From: Hydrangea macrophylla
Taxonomy: Eukaryota; Streptophyta; Magnoliopsida; Cornales; Hydrangeaceae
Assembly (NCBI GenBank): GCA_033977485.1
Contig: CM066987.1
Coordinates: 53,718,533 to 53,782,532, forward strand
Direction: 5' to 3'
DNA: 64,000 bases
Part shown: positions 11,076 through 20,049 of the stretch, piece by piece
How positions within the stretch are numbered: position 1 is the first letter of the stretch
Layout of the letters: the number at the start of each line of letters is the position of its first letter
Translations under genes and position numbers: made by a program
Notes under the pieces: generated by a model
What the model was told of the DNA's origin: nothing
The model's input: only the letters and a program-made list of their open reading frames with translations
Databases searched by the model: none

Positions 11076-11399
11076 TGTGCTCCAGGGATCGATGAGGAAT
11101 TGATAGGCGATCCGAATCTTTGCAAGAGTTCTTTTGTAGTCTGAATTTTGCTCTATGATCAGGAAAAAGTATCATTGTAGTTAATCTCGTATCGATTGTT
11201 GGAGACAAGAGGTCAGCTCGGGATGACCGGGCTCCTGGTTACTCGAGTTGGAGGCAAGGTCGGGATTACTAGATCCTGACTGTTGCAAACTAGAGTTCGG
11301 GTCGGGGCTACTGGACTCAGACCGTTGTGAACTGAAGGAACTGCTAGAATTACCGGGCTTCTCCACATTATTCTTCTCGGGCTATTCTCGTTTTCGCTT

Positions 11400-12530
11400 A
11401 CTTTCGGAAGGTTCGTAGCTTTCTTGCATGGAGTCTTTGGTCTTTAGAAACTCATCAGTGTCAATGTATTTTCCAACCCTCTCTGGGAGTTCAACCAAGG
11501 TTGTCGATCGGTTTCTATGAAATGACATGGCGCACTTGGCGTCCTGAACTCCTAATCAGAAGGCTATAATAGCGACGGTTTCATCAAGACCATAGATCCC
11601 GAGCTTCTCTTTGTTAAACCGATCGATGAATTCCTTGAGGGTCTCATTATCTCTTTGTCTGACTGTCAGTAACTGCATGTCAGGCTTTGGCCGTTCATGC
11701 ATACCGATGAACTGGTAGATGAACTGCTTACTAAGTTGCTTGAAGCTGCATACCGATCGGGGCTTCAAGGAATAGAGCTATTGGGCGGCCGAGCCTTTCA
11801 AAGTGATGGGGAAGTCCAGGAAGTACAATTCATCGGCTTTGGTGGCCAGGGCCATCTGAGCCTTGTAGGTCCGAACGTGGTCTACCAGGCTACCCGAGCC
11901 GTCGTATGAATCCAGGCGATGATGCTTGAATTTTCTTGGGATGGCAAACCTCGTGATTAGGCTAGAGAACGGTGACTCTCTCTCAGTATTGACATGGTTC
12001 TGAATAACTTTCTGGCTTATCTCTTTGGCCATTCTATCGATCTATTTCTTCAAATTCTGGATGCAGGCCATGATACCTTCCCAGCCGGTATCCGGGGGGT
12101 TGGTCGGGTTAGTGGAAGAGGCTTCTTCTTCATGGCGGTGTGCTGTTCTCTGGGATCAGACTTGGCCATGACTCCGGCTGATCGTGCACCCAAGGCCACC
12201 TCGGCTCTTGACTGAGTGACCCTGGGCTGATTCCCGGGCCATGTGCTCCTGCCTCTCCTCTCGGGCAACACGCATACCGCTGATGTTTGTGGCACCCTCA
12301 ACGCGGAATGGGTTGCTCCGGGCACGTTGTCTGGTCAAGATCGGTTCCCGACCATACGTAAAGTTCCCGGGCTGTTTCCTGACCACTGCAGGATTGATTT
12401 GTTGGGCCAGTAGGGTTTCGATCTGCTGCTGGGTCTGACGTTGGATCTTCAGGAGCTGTGTGATGGTTGCGGTGATCTGCTCCGGTATCAGGAACGCTAG
12501 GGTCGGCGGGATAGCCCGGCCAGTCTCGGG
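11400..12530 (-). pseudogene. Tat-type gag fragment (decayed)
   Basis: The minus-strand core reads RFAIPRKFKHHRLDSYDGSG then VDHVRTYKAQMALATK and LYFLDFPITLKGSAAQ (11778-12032). It continues after a stop with CSFKQLSKQFIYQFIGMHER and NETLKEFIDRFNKEKLGIYG (11556-11768). This is the capsid core of the same gag type as at 51693-53357. The N-terminal part (about 12050-12530) is spread over two frames with NPFRVEGATNISGMRVA. Stops and frame changes make it non-functional. The C-terminal nucleocapsid part is short or missing before the junction with the 3' region. Confidence 0.75.
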
Positions 12531-12649
12531 TAGCCAAACCGCTCGGGCCGATGCTTATCCAAGGAACTGTTCATGATTTGGTTGAGAGAAGGGTCGGCCA
12601 TTGAGTGGAACCGCTCGGTCATAGGATAGAGCCAATTTTGGGCGTATCA
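12526..12649 (-). repeat. Truncated 5' LTR of the Tat-type element
   Basis: It nearly matches 10130-10254, starting on the minus strand as TGATACGCCCAAAATTGGC. It is cut off after 124 bp and joined directly to gag sequence, so the rest of the LTR, the PBS and the leader are deleted. TTTTC follows at 12650-12654. Confidence 0.75.
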
Positions 12650-12689
12650 TTTTCTTTTCTTTCTTCTTTCCTATTTTCCTTAGTAATCA

Positions 12690-12715
12690 AACACACACAC
12701 ACACACACATACATA
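12690..12715. repeat. CA/CATA microsatellite
   Basis: An (AC)n run passes into ACATACATAC, in pyrimidine-rich flank sequence. Confidence 0.8.
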
Positions 12716-12862
12716 CAAAAACAAAAAAAACAAAAAATTCCGTTATGTTTTCTTTTTATTTTTTTATCACTAAATCCAACAACGATACAAAACGTACTTG
12801 TTAATTAAGAATAGAGTACTATGTTCTCATGGCGAATTATAATGCTGCATAAGCCTCATAAG

Positions 12863-13190
12863 CATTATTTTTAAAAACCGAATCGAACTGACCAGTTGAA
12901 CCGTCGATCGGTTCAAGAAATGGTCCGGTATGAACTGGAAAATACCAAAAACCGGTCCATTTTGTGAGAACCAGAAAACCCGGCGATTGAACTGGTAAAA
13001 CCGGCAATGGAACCAGAAACCCGAAAAATTTTGATTCATTTATTTATTTTTTTCTATTTTATATTATTATTAATATTTATTACATAATTATGACATCACA
13101 GTTCAATTTCAGTTGACCCAATGATTGAACCAGTGACCCGTGACCCCGTTATTTTTCGGTTCGATGACCGGTTTGATTTTCAATACATTG
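12863..13190. mobile_element. Non-autonomous hAT-like MITE rich in ACCGG/CCGGT
   Basis: The exact 8-bp repeat CTCATAAG flanks it (12855-12862 and 13191-13198), the TSD size of hAT elements. The ends are CATTATTTTTAAAAACCG and, inverted, CAATGTATTGAAAATC, an imperfect terminal inverted repeat. The 328-bp body has many AACCGG, CCGGT and GGTTCAA motifs and no coding capacity. Confidence 0.75.
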
Positions 13191-13303
13191 CTCATAAGTG
13201 GATCACCCACTAAGTTTATAGAGTGAGGGGATTTTCTTTCTCCATTCTAAAATATATTATTAGATGTACAATACTAATTTTATTTTAGTTAAGTAGTTAG
13301 AAC

Positions 13304-13883
13304 TAGGTCTGTAACGGATGGGATCCGAATCAGATTCACATGATGCATATCCGATTTGTTAAGAAATTATATTCTTAAGATCTAGTCCATTTGTCTATCG
13401 AATTTGCCTTAGTTTGATTCATATCCGGATTTGTTAGAATTTGGATATTCAGATCCGGTTATCGGATCTAGAATGACAACTCAAATACTTATATTTACAT
13501 ATATATATATATATATATTCTAGTATTACCACACCAAATGTAATTTTTGCTTTTTTCCTTACACATATAAAAAGAAACAATAATCGGTTATCTCGTCAAA
13601 GTACTTTATTATGTAAAAGTTACCTACCACAATCAAAAATGAAGTACGACTGAAATTAAGTTGTATAACATAGTGTATATTATATATGACATTTAGTTTA
13701 GTTGTCAGAGTAAACGGACTGGCTCTTTATCGGATCCGATACCCTAAATTTATATCCATACCGCTAATCAAACTTTTTAACGGATTCGAATTTGTGGATC
13801 TCAATATGCAATCTATATCTATGTAAATAGAGCTGATCTGGATCGGATCCGAGTTCAAACCCCTTGGTCCATTGACAGTCCTA
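13304..13883. mobile_element. Non-autonomous hAT-like element
   Basis: The terminal inverted repeats are TAGGTCTGTAACGGA and, from the right end inverted, TAGGACTGTCAATGGA. The TAGG..TGTCAA form is common in plant hAT MITEs. The flanks are GTTAGAAC (13296-13303) and GTTTGAAC (13884-13891), an 8-bp TSD with one mismatch. The body holds inverted GGATCCGA and TCGGATCC motifs and an (AT)n run (about 13499-13519). No transposase frame is seen. Confidence 0.78.
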
Positions 13884-13929
13884 GTTTGAACTGCCAAAAA
13901 AAACATAGATAAAGAATTGGAACGATTAT

Positions 13930-14331
13930 GGTCCCGTTTTGGCAAAAATCGTGACTGTGGTTGCATTTTCAATCGCCTTTTTGTGTAAGATAGAAACAAA
14001 CGTTTTGAATACTCTGATGCTTCACATTTATTCTACAGAAAGGATTGGAACAGTGAATATGAAGAGTACATTTGGGATAGAGAGTTTTTTTGAACTGTTG
14101 TTTAACGTTTGATATTGCTATAGGAATTAAAGTTTTTTGCAAAATAGCAAATTTATTAAAAAAAAAATTTATTGGTTCAGTTCAATATTTCTAAAGAAGT
14201 TTTTCAGTTCACTGCTTTTTAATTACTCTTTATTTCATCTTTAAATGTGATTTAATTTTTGCGAAAGCTATAAAAAGTTGGTTACTGATCAAACTCAAAG
14301 TTTCAATAATTATTACTTCCCAAACGGGCAC
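13930..14331. mobile_element. MITE-like sequence with GGTCCCGTTT / AAACGGGCAC ends
   Basis: The left end GGTCCCGTTTTGGCAA and the inverted right end GTGCCCGTTTGGGAAG form an imperfect inverted repeat. A clear TSD was not found (AACGATTAT and AAAGAAGAT match at six of nine). The body is AT-rich without an ORF. Confidence 0.4.
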
Positions 14332-14890
14332 AAAGAAGATAAATAGAGCACATCCAAGGTAATAATCAGGTTCTGACGTGGTTAATTACAAAAGGGCAAA
14401 GAGTTATTTCAAGAACATACCTGTTAGGAGGAAAAAAAAAAAAGAAAAAGAAAAAGAAAAAAAGAAAAAGAAAAGACCATACTTGTAAACAAAGAATACT
14501 TCACTCATTAAACTTTGATGCATGTAAGCCTATGTGTGTGTATATATATATATATATAAATATATATTTATTTTGGAATAATACTATACGACTCCTAAAG
14601 TTTTCTTCCCAACACTTGTTGCTGTAAGGGACCTTTTAAAACTTCTAATGAAAATTCAGTGCCCTACTATATTTGGTATGGTCCTACTACAATATGTGTT
14701 AGTAAGCAAATTTGGAAAGTATAAAATTTATAATAAGAACTAATTTGGTCCCTGACAACATCTTTTAGAATCCAAAATAACCGTGGATTTCAAAAATTAA
14801 AATGTTTGACAAATCAAACTCTACAATTCATCGCAAAAAAACGTGAATGTATTATACATTGTAAAAATTTGTGATGGGGCCAATAATTTA
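14332..14890. other. Intergenic DNA with simple repeats
   Basis: It holds a GAAAA-rich tract (about 14430-14475) and an (AT)n run (about 14541-14565). No gene is seen. Confidence 0.5.
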
Positions 14891-15374
14891 GGCCCGATTT
14901 GCCAAAACTTTTAAGAGTCAAACAACTATGGAACTCCAAAAGTTAAAATAAAAATGTTTGAAAATCCTATAATATAGAAGGCAATTGCAAAAAATTGCAA
15001 TTGACGAATATTTACATTGGACAGTTATGAAAAAAAAAAAAAAAGAAAAGAAAAAAGAAAGAAGAAATAATAAAAGAGTGGTGCTAGAGAGACACCACAA
15101 AGCACACCCAAAGCACACCTCATGCTTTGTGTGCATGTACCTTGGGCTTCCCTAGCGGTTCCCAAAAAAATGTGGGCCCTGTGTAAAAAAGTTCCACAGC
15201 CCAAAGTACATGCATTTAAAGCATGATGTGCTTTGGGGTGTGCTTTGTGGAGTGTCCCTAGCATTATTGATAATAAAATAATTACATTGGATGACTTTTT
15301 GACCAGTATTTTTATTTATTTTTTTATTTTTATTTTTTGCAATTGAATCGTATTAACTGTGCCAAACGAGCGGG
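14891..15374. mobile_element. MITE-like element interrupted by a second MITE
   Basis: The ends GGCCCGATTTGCCAAAAC and, inverted, CCCGCTCGTTTGGCAC are similar. Matching AATTGCAA-rich inner blocks lie near 14985-15003 and 15338-15346. The 194-bp element at 15076-15269 sits inside. The right end is only 20 bp from the stop codon of the serine-rich gene, so it supplies that gene's downstream region. No TSD was found. Confidence 0.4.
15076..15269. mobile_element. Mutator-like MITE with 9-bp TSD
   Basis: The exact 9-bp repeat ATAATAAAA flanks it (15067-15075 and 15270-15278), the TSD length of Mutator-like elements. The two ends form a long inverted repeat of roughly 75 bp, with CACAAAGCACACC and GCATGTAC in both arms. 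The element is nearly a full hairpin and codes for nothing. Confidence 0.82.
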
Positions 15375-15394
15375 AGAGGGGACAAACTTGGTCA

Positions 15395-15715
15395 TCAAAC
15401 TGCAATTTCATTCACATTTCTACTCATGGTACAAAGCCTGGTGGGTTTAGGCTGAAAATTCATTCTTCTCCGTTGATCATGGCTTGATGGTTTGATGATC
15501 TGCAGGAGAAACTCCTTGACAAGATTGCCCTTTGTCACCATCTTCGATGATTCAATCCGGTTGATATGAGCCGTTGATTTTCCGGGAATTCTGAATAAGC
15601 TCCGGTGCAGGCTGCACCGGAAAGAACCTGGGTGGGTGGTCGGAGAGCAGAGACATGTATGATTGGAAGAAGATTTACTAGGGTGTGTGCTAGACATGGG
15701 AGCTTTTGTGTTCAT
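15395..15715 (-). CDS. Small plant-specific serine-rich-protein-like protein (106 aa)
   Basis: This is the only credible intact host gene in the window. The ATG at 15713-15715 opens a 106-residue frame that ends with TGA at 15395. The protein has a Ser/Thr-rich N-terminus, then CLCSPTTHPGSFRCSLHR (residues about 21-38), the signature block of the plant family annotated as serine-rich protein-like. A basic stretch and a C-terminal NFQPKPTRLCTMSRNVNE follow, which resembles that family's end. The biochemical role of the family is not established. No signal peptide or membrane segment is evident. A TATA box 62 bp upstream (15777-15784) supports transcription. AATAAA-type signals lie downstream inside a MITE (about 15310-15335). 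A hairpin element sits just upstream of the promoter. No intron is needed. Confidence 0.82.
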   Translation of the reverse strand: MNTKAPMSSTHPSKSSSNHTCLCSPTTHPGSFRCSLHRSLFRIPGKSTAHINRIESSKMVTKGNLVKEFLLQIIKPSSHDQRRRMNFQPKPTRLCTMSRNVNEIAV

Positions 15716-15776
15716 GCTCTCTTTTGTGGGAGCATTGTCAATTTGTTGTAATTTTCAGATGATGTGAATCCTTTGG

Positions 15777-15784
15777 TATTTATA
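15777..15784 (-). promoter_or_regulatory. TATA box of the serine-rich-like gene
   Basis: TATAAATA on the minus strand in the context GCTATAAATACC lies about 62 bp before the ATG. This leaves a 5' leader of roughly 30-40 nt. Confidence 0.7.
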
Positions 15785-15860
15785 GCTTCTTTGAATGCTT
15801 AATTTCCATATTTGCCCCTGGTTATCTAGAATTAATCTAATTTATAAATGAGTTATATTT

Positions 15861-16005
15861 GGGGCACTAACAATATCCACTAACACTTACTAACACACTC
15901 TATCTCTCTCCTAGTGGCATTGTGGGGTCCGCAGTAGACCCCGCAGTACCACTAGGAGAGAGATAGAGTGTGTTAGTAAGTGTTAGTGGATTTTGTTAGT
16001 GCCCC
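15861..16005. mobile_element. Near-perfect 145-bp foldback (MITE-like hairpin)
   Basis: The arms 15861-15917 and 15949-16005 pair over 57 bp with a single mismatch (near 15874, TAT against AAA). Both outer ends read GGGGCACTAACA when inverted. The 31-base middle can pair further through GGGGTC and GACCCC. No clear TSD was found. It lies about 77 bp upstream of the TATA box of the serine-rich gene, so it is part of or next to the promoter. A transcript would fold into a long precursor-like stem. Confidence 0.75.
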
Positions 16006-16490
16006 TAACATTGCCCTTTATAAATTTAGTGTTAAATCCCCTGTTAAGAAAAGTTATTGGTCAAAGGACAGATTGAAAATTTTCTTTTCAGTGAAAAATC
16101 CCTCAACCCAAATCTTATGTGAAAATTAAACATCAATTCCGATGATTTTGTGAAATTTCACTGAACTTTCTCGACAATTTTGTGAAATTTCACAAAATTA
16201 TCGGAATTTTTTGTCCAGTTTTATATGTGAGGGACCTTTTACTAAAAAAAATCACTATTAGACATAATGCTTAAAAAGTACTCTAAAATAGACTAAACCC
16301 TGATTACCTCCTTAATAATTTAATACAATCTTTGACCATGATACAATGTAAAGTGGTATTTTTGACCAAACACAATCTTGTGAAGGAGTTTCTCATGCAG
16401 TGGTATTTTTTACCAAATACAATGTAAATGTCAAATATGCCCTCAAAAGTGACAATGTGCCATCCACGTGAGACTTTTTCGTCCATTTTT
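16006..16490. other. Intergenic DNA
   Basis: AT-rich, no gene. GTGAAATTTCAC-type palindromic motifs occur near 16152 and 16184 and recur near 17254 and 17310. Confidence 0.5.
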
Positions 16491-16494
16491 TAGG

Positions 16495-16690
16495 CGTAAG
16501 GTCCACATTGCAACTCAGTAGATAGTTCAGGGTCCAAATTGCAACTTGGTAGATAGTGCAGAGTTGACATTGCAACGTTTTGAAGTTCACAGTACAAATT
16601 GTAACTCGATAGATAGTTCACGGTTGACATTGCAAAATTTTGAAGTTCAGGGTCCAAATTGCAAAAACGTGTATAGTCCAAGGAGCAAAA
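16495..16690. repeat. Degenerate tandem repeat with ATTGCAA
   Basis: Five or six diverged units of about 33-37 bp share a GGTCCAAATTGCAACTYRGT core followed by AGATAGTTCA. Overlapping short frames on both strands are only shadows of the repeat. Confidence 0.6.
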
Positions 16691-17493
16691 TGCTTTTTAC
16701 CCTTGTAATTTTAAGTCAAACATTAATTGCTAAGCAAAAAAAAGAAGTCAAAAGTTAATTAAAATCATTAGAGTGTGCACTTAACAAACAACAATATGGA
16801 AGTTAATTGTCAACTTTTATACTATAACGAGTAAAGAATCTACATGGGCTTAAAAAATTGGGTGAATTGGTGACAAATCCATTTTAGAGTAATATTTTAG
16901 TAATTAGTCCGACAAGAACAAAGTTTTAGTCATAAGTCATTTGTACCTTTAGTTGACTAAACTACACTCATTAGGAAATCTACACAATAGGCTGATACCA
17001 CCGTGACATCGACGACTTCGCTGGACCTCTGACCACTTCGCCGGACCTCCGATGATCACCAACAGGACCTCACCTAAGCTCCAGCGACCTCGTTTGGCCT
17101 CTTAACAGTTTTTTAAAAGTTTTCTTCACACTTCAAAAATTCATAACTTCCAATCTACACATTATTTTGATGTAAAATTTATATTTCTTACACCTGCTTG
17201 ACGAGATCTACCAAACAGTACCATTGTTTGTATGAAATTCTGGAAATAAATTGTGAAATTTCACCCCCAAAAAAGTAGTGAATTTTCACCAAAAAAAAAA
17301 AGCTTTGAAATTTCACTAAAAAAGTTTGTGAAAATATGTTGGAGTATTAATTATGTATGTGAGTATAGTAGTTGTGTGGTTGAATTAGAGAGGGTGAAGA
17401 AGTTGGATCCGGAAGAGGAGAAAGAGAGAATTGTGATTTTAAATCACAGATCTAAACAAGGTTTCAACCAAAAAAAAGATTGTGAAAGTTCTA
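16691..17493. other. Intergenic DNA
   Basis: No gene is supported. GTGAAATTTCACC and AATTTCACTAAAAAAG motifs are repeated at 17254-17330 and 17509-17520. Confidence 0.5.
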
Positions 17494-18216
17494 TTAAAAA
17501 AAGTTATGAAATTTCATTAAAGAAAAAAAGTTGAGAAGACGCTCGCCTTGTGCTTTCGATCTACTATTGTTGTTGTCATTGATGATGATTTTGGTAGTGG
17601 TGGTGGTGATTCTAAGAGTGCCATTGACGGCGGCGGACGGTGTTGGTTGTGGTAGTGATTCATCTCTATTTGGCTCTAACTCTAATCCATCACCATTACC
17701 AATTATCTTCTGCTCCTCTATATATATCTCTTCTTCTCTCACTCTCAATGTATATGACGAATCTCAAAAGAATGATCCAATTGACCACTATGAATCTCTT
17801 CTTCAATCTCAATTTCTACCATCTCGTGGTGATTTCCATCATCCAATGACCCATTTTCGACCTCCTTGATTGGTTCTTGATCAGAATCGTTGGGTTGGGC
17901 CAATGCAATTAGAGTCTAATTGATCTTTGATTGCATCCAGAGATTGATCGAGTGAGATAGTAAGATTAGGGTTAAGGTTAGGGTTAGGTTAGGGTTTTAG
18001 TAGGTGGGATCGTCGGAGGATGCTGATGACAAGCTCGAATCGGACACCATTAATTGTTGAGACTAAATAGTGAAAGAAAAGTGCATTGGTGAGGAAGCAA
18101 ATGGTGGTGGGGATAATGCTCTTTGGCAATGGCATCACCGGCGATAGCGGTAGTGGCGACGATTCTCTGGTGAGAGACAATAGACAGAGTAGAGAGAGAG
18201 AGAGAGAGAGAGAGAG
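17494..18216 (-). pseudogene. Decayed gene-like fragment of unknown identity
   Basis: The minus strand has gene-like layout: a CT-rich leader (complement of 18189-18218), short frames with ATGs, a telomere-like box, then acidic coding-like sequence. One frame (17745-17885) includes DSDQEPIKEVENGSLDDGN and MVEIEIEEEIHSGQLDHSFE and ends in a stop. Another (17494-17748) carries EEEIYIEEQKIIGNGDGLEL. No family is recognised. The plus-strand frame 17531-17869 with a Leu/Val-rich start overlaps and starts with TTG, so it is less likely. The best reading is a pseudogene or captured exon fragment. Confidence 0.3.
17964..17999. repeat. Interstitial telomere-like repeat
   Basis: Degenerate TTAGGGTTAAGG and TTAGGGTTAGG copies run as a short tract. 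On the minus strand they give AAACCCTAAC, the telo-box motif common near plant gene starts. Confidence 0.6.
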
Positions 18217-18218
18217 AT
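18189..18218. repeat. GA microsatellite
   Basis: An AGAGTAGAG lead is followed by an (AG)n run; on the minus strand it is a CT leader. Confidence 0.8.
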
Positions 18219-18637
18219 GAGAAGGGTATTATTGTCCTAATGTAAAATGAAAAGGATCGCTCATTACAGAATCCTTGAAATGGAGGACTTCTGACCAAGA
18301 GTTTTTCTTTATGTCCTATAACCAAATAGTTATCCTAATTAGGGATTTAATACCAAATTCCTATAAAAAAACATTTAACCCTAAATGCTTAAGCAAATCA
18401 AGTTTAACCAGTTTAAAATTTGGTTATAACACTAATTTAGATTTATCAATTCGAATTCAAGTTAGATAAGCGTCCCAAAGTTGTTCTCATTGAGCTCATC
18501 AATTTCTTGATTTTGATTAACACTCTTCTGAGGGGCTCTCTCTCTACCTCTTTCTCACAAGCACTCTCTCTTGATGCGGATGGAGAGCCCCCAGATCTCG
18601 TGACTATTGATGTCTCTTTTTATGAGGTTCTATAAAG
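18219..18637. other. Intergenic DNA
   Basis: No gene; AT-rich with a CTCTCTCTACCTC run near 18535. Confidence 0.5.
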
Positions 18638-18845
18638 TAGGGGTGAAAGTTCAAGACCGAAAATCGAACCGAATCGTTCGACTAAACCTAGCGGTCCAGT
18701 CGGTTTCCCCAAAAACCCTCCAAGCTAAAAATCGAACCGAACTGACCAAAACTGATAAAACCGAACCATTTGGTCAGTTTTTAAAACTCTAAAAACTGAC
18801 CAAAACCGAATTGAACCGAACCGAACCGACCGAATTTCACCGCTA
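18638..18845. mobile_element. Probable hAT-type MITE rich in ACCGAACCG
   Basis: The left end TAGGGGTGAAAGTTC and the inverted right end TAGCGGTGAAATTC form a terminal inverted repeat. The body repeats AACCGAACC, CTGACCAAAAC and GGTCAGTTTT. The 8-bp flanks CTATAAAG and CTAAACAC match at five of eight, so the TSD is weak. Confidence 0.5.
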
Positions 18846-19862
18846 CTAAACACCCTACTAAAAAGGGTCATCAAATTCTCTTTAATCTCAAAATCAAAAT
18901 ATATTAGAACCAGATCAAACACATGTTTAGACCAAAATTTTAAACTATATAATATTAGCAAAAACCCCTAAGGTGTATCATCGAAGGTGCCTAAAGTATG
19001 GACAACTCAAACCGCAATAGGAGACCTTTTTCCACTATTGTTCGTCACCATATGCTTTTATCTTTTAGTTACATGTTCGTGGTAGGTTTAATTTGGGGAT
19101 AGCGACTCTTTTTGACATTTTGTGTCACCTATTCATGGAGGTTAACCAATCTGACACTCTTTTAGTTCTTTCGGCCACGGCCACGATTGGATGGCGGATG
19201 AGGATTGGACAATAAGTTCCATTTAATTGATAGTTTCGAAACTAATAATATCATTTCTCTCATGGTATAATTTAGTCTCTCACATGGGGAACTATTATTT
19301 TAAAATGGATAATTAGTCCCGAGTAAAATGATGTTGTCAAACATTAAACTATTCAATTCAATAGAACTATTAATCCAATCACTCACTATCCCCTCCTTAA
19401 TATTGCGAAACAAACAAGACCTTATGGTGTAGACTTATCCAATAGCCCACAGTACCATGATGGACTTAGATAGAGTAAGAACTCGACACCATGAGTTGTC
19501 GAATTACAATGGGTACTTGAAACTTTTTCCCATATCAAGACAGACACTTCCACAAACTTTTGAAATTTAATCAGCTCTCTCTTGAAAAAAATTTAGGTGA
19601 CCTCCGTGTGGTATGTCGATAATTACAGAACTTTTCTTATAATTTAAAAAGCCAAATATTTTGGCGGTTCCCAAATTTTTAGTAAATTTGAATGCCGCTT
19701 TTTGAATGCAACGGTGTGTGACCGTGTGTCCATACGTTTATACACAAGAAATCAAATTTTCTTAAATTTCAATCTTGTGTAGGCCCCCAAACTAAATATA
19801 AAGGTGCGGAATATTAAATGGAAAAATTTATATAAGCTTGGCCCAAAATCCAAGTAGAAAAT
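18846..19862. other. Intergenic DNA, no gene recognised
   Basis: No frame with family resemblance on either strand. Mixed single-copy-looking sequence. Confidence 0.5.
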
Positions 19863-20049
19863 GAGTAATGTTATATTTTTTAAATTTTAATCTCTGAAAT
19901 TAATCATAAATGATGTGACACTGGATTCTCAGATTTAGATTGGATAATGGCACCACCACTTCAACATTATTTAATAAAAATTGAGGAGATTCACCTTTAC
20001 ATCATTTAAGATTAAAATTTAAATTTGAAAAACATAACATTTATTACTC
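19863..20049. mobile_element. MITE-like inverted repeat with GAGTAAT ends
   Basis: The left arm begins GAGTAATGTTATATTTTTTA. The inverted right arm begins GAGTAATAAATGTTATG, and TTTTAATCT and AAATGATGT recur in both arms. The arms pair imperfectly over about 60 bp around a central spacer. No convincing TSD was found. Confidence 0.5.

Larger units (their letters stand above)
10271..11399 (-). other. 3' noncoding region of the pol-deleted Tat element
   Basis: It has a two-copy duplication (10371-10594), a short tandem array (about 10924-11075) and a Ser/Pro-rich minus-strand frame (11181-11366) of unknown meaning. The segment 10720-11080 resembles 27726-28080 in the sister element. No pol motif is present. 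Confidence 0.6.
636..12649 (-). mobile_element. Tat-type Ty3/gypsy element, pol-deleted, split by an Athila-type insertion
   Basis: The 5-bp repeat TTTTC flanks the element at 631-635 and 12650-12654. It reads on the minus strand: truncated 5' LTR (12526-12649), decayed gag (about 11400-12530), a 3' noncoding part with tandem repeats, a polypurine tract (10255-10270) and the 3' LTR. That LTR is split into 636-1172 and 10130-10254 by the insertion at 1173-10124. No protease, RT, RNase H or integrase remains between gag and the 3' region, and the PBS end of the 5' LTR is gone. LTR starts match the larger element at 21073-54028, so the two are sister families. The TSD is low-complexity but sits exactly at both LTR termini. 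Confidence 0.8.

Noticed and set aside
17531..17869. 112-residue plus-strand frame with a Leu/Val-rich, signal-peptide-like start
   Set aside because: It starts with TTG, lies opposite to more coding-like minus-strand sequence, and has no recognised family; the hydrophobic start comes from a GTTGTTGTC/GGTGGTGG simple sequence.
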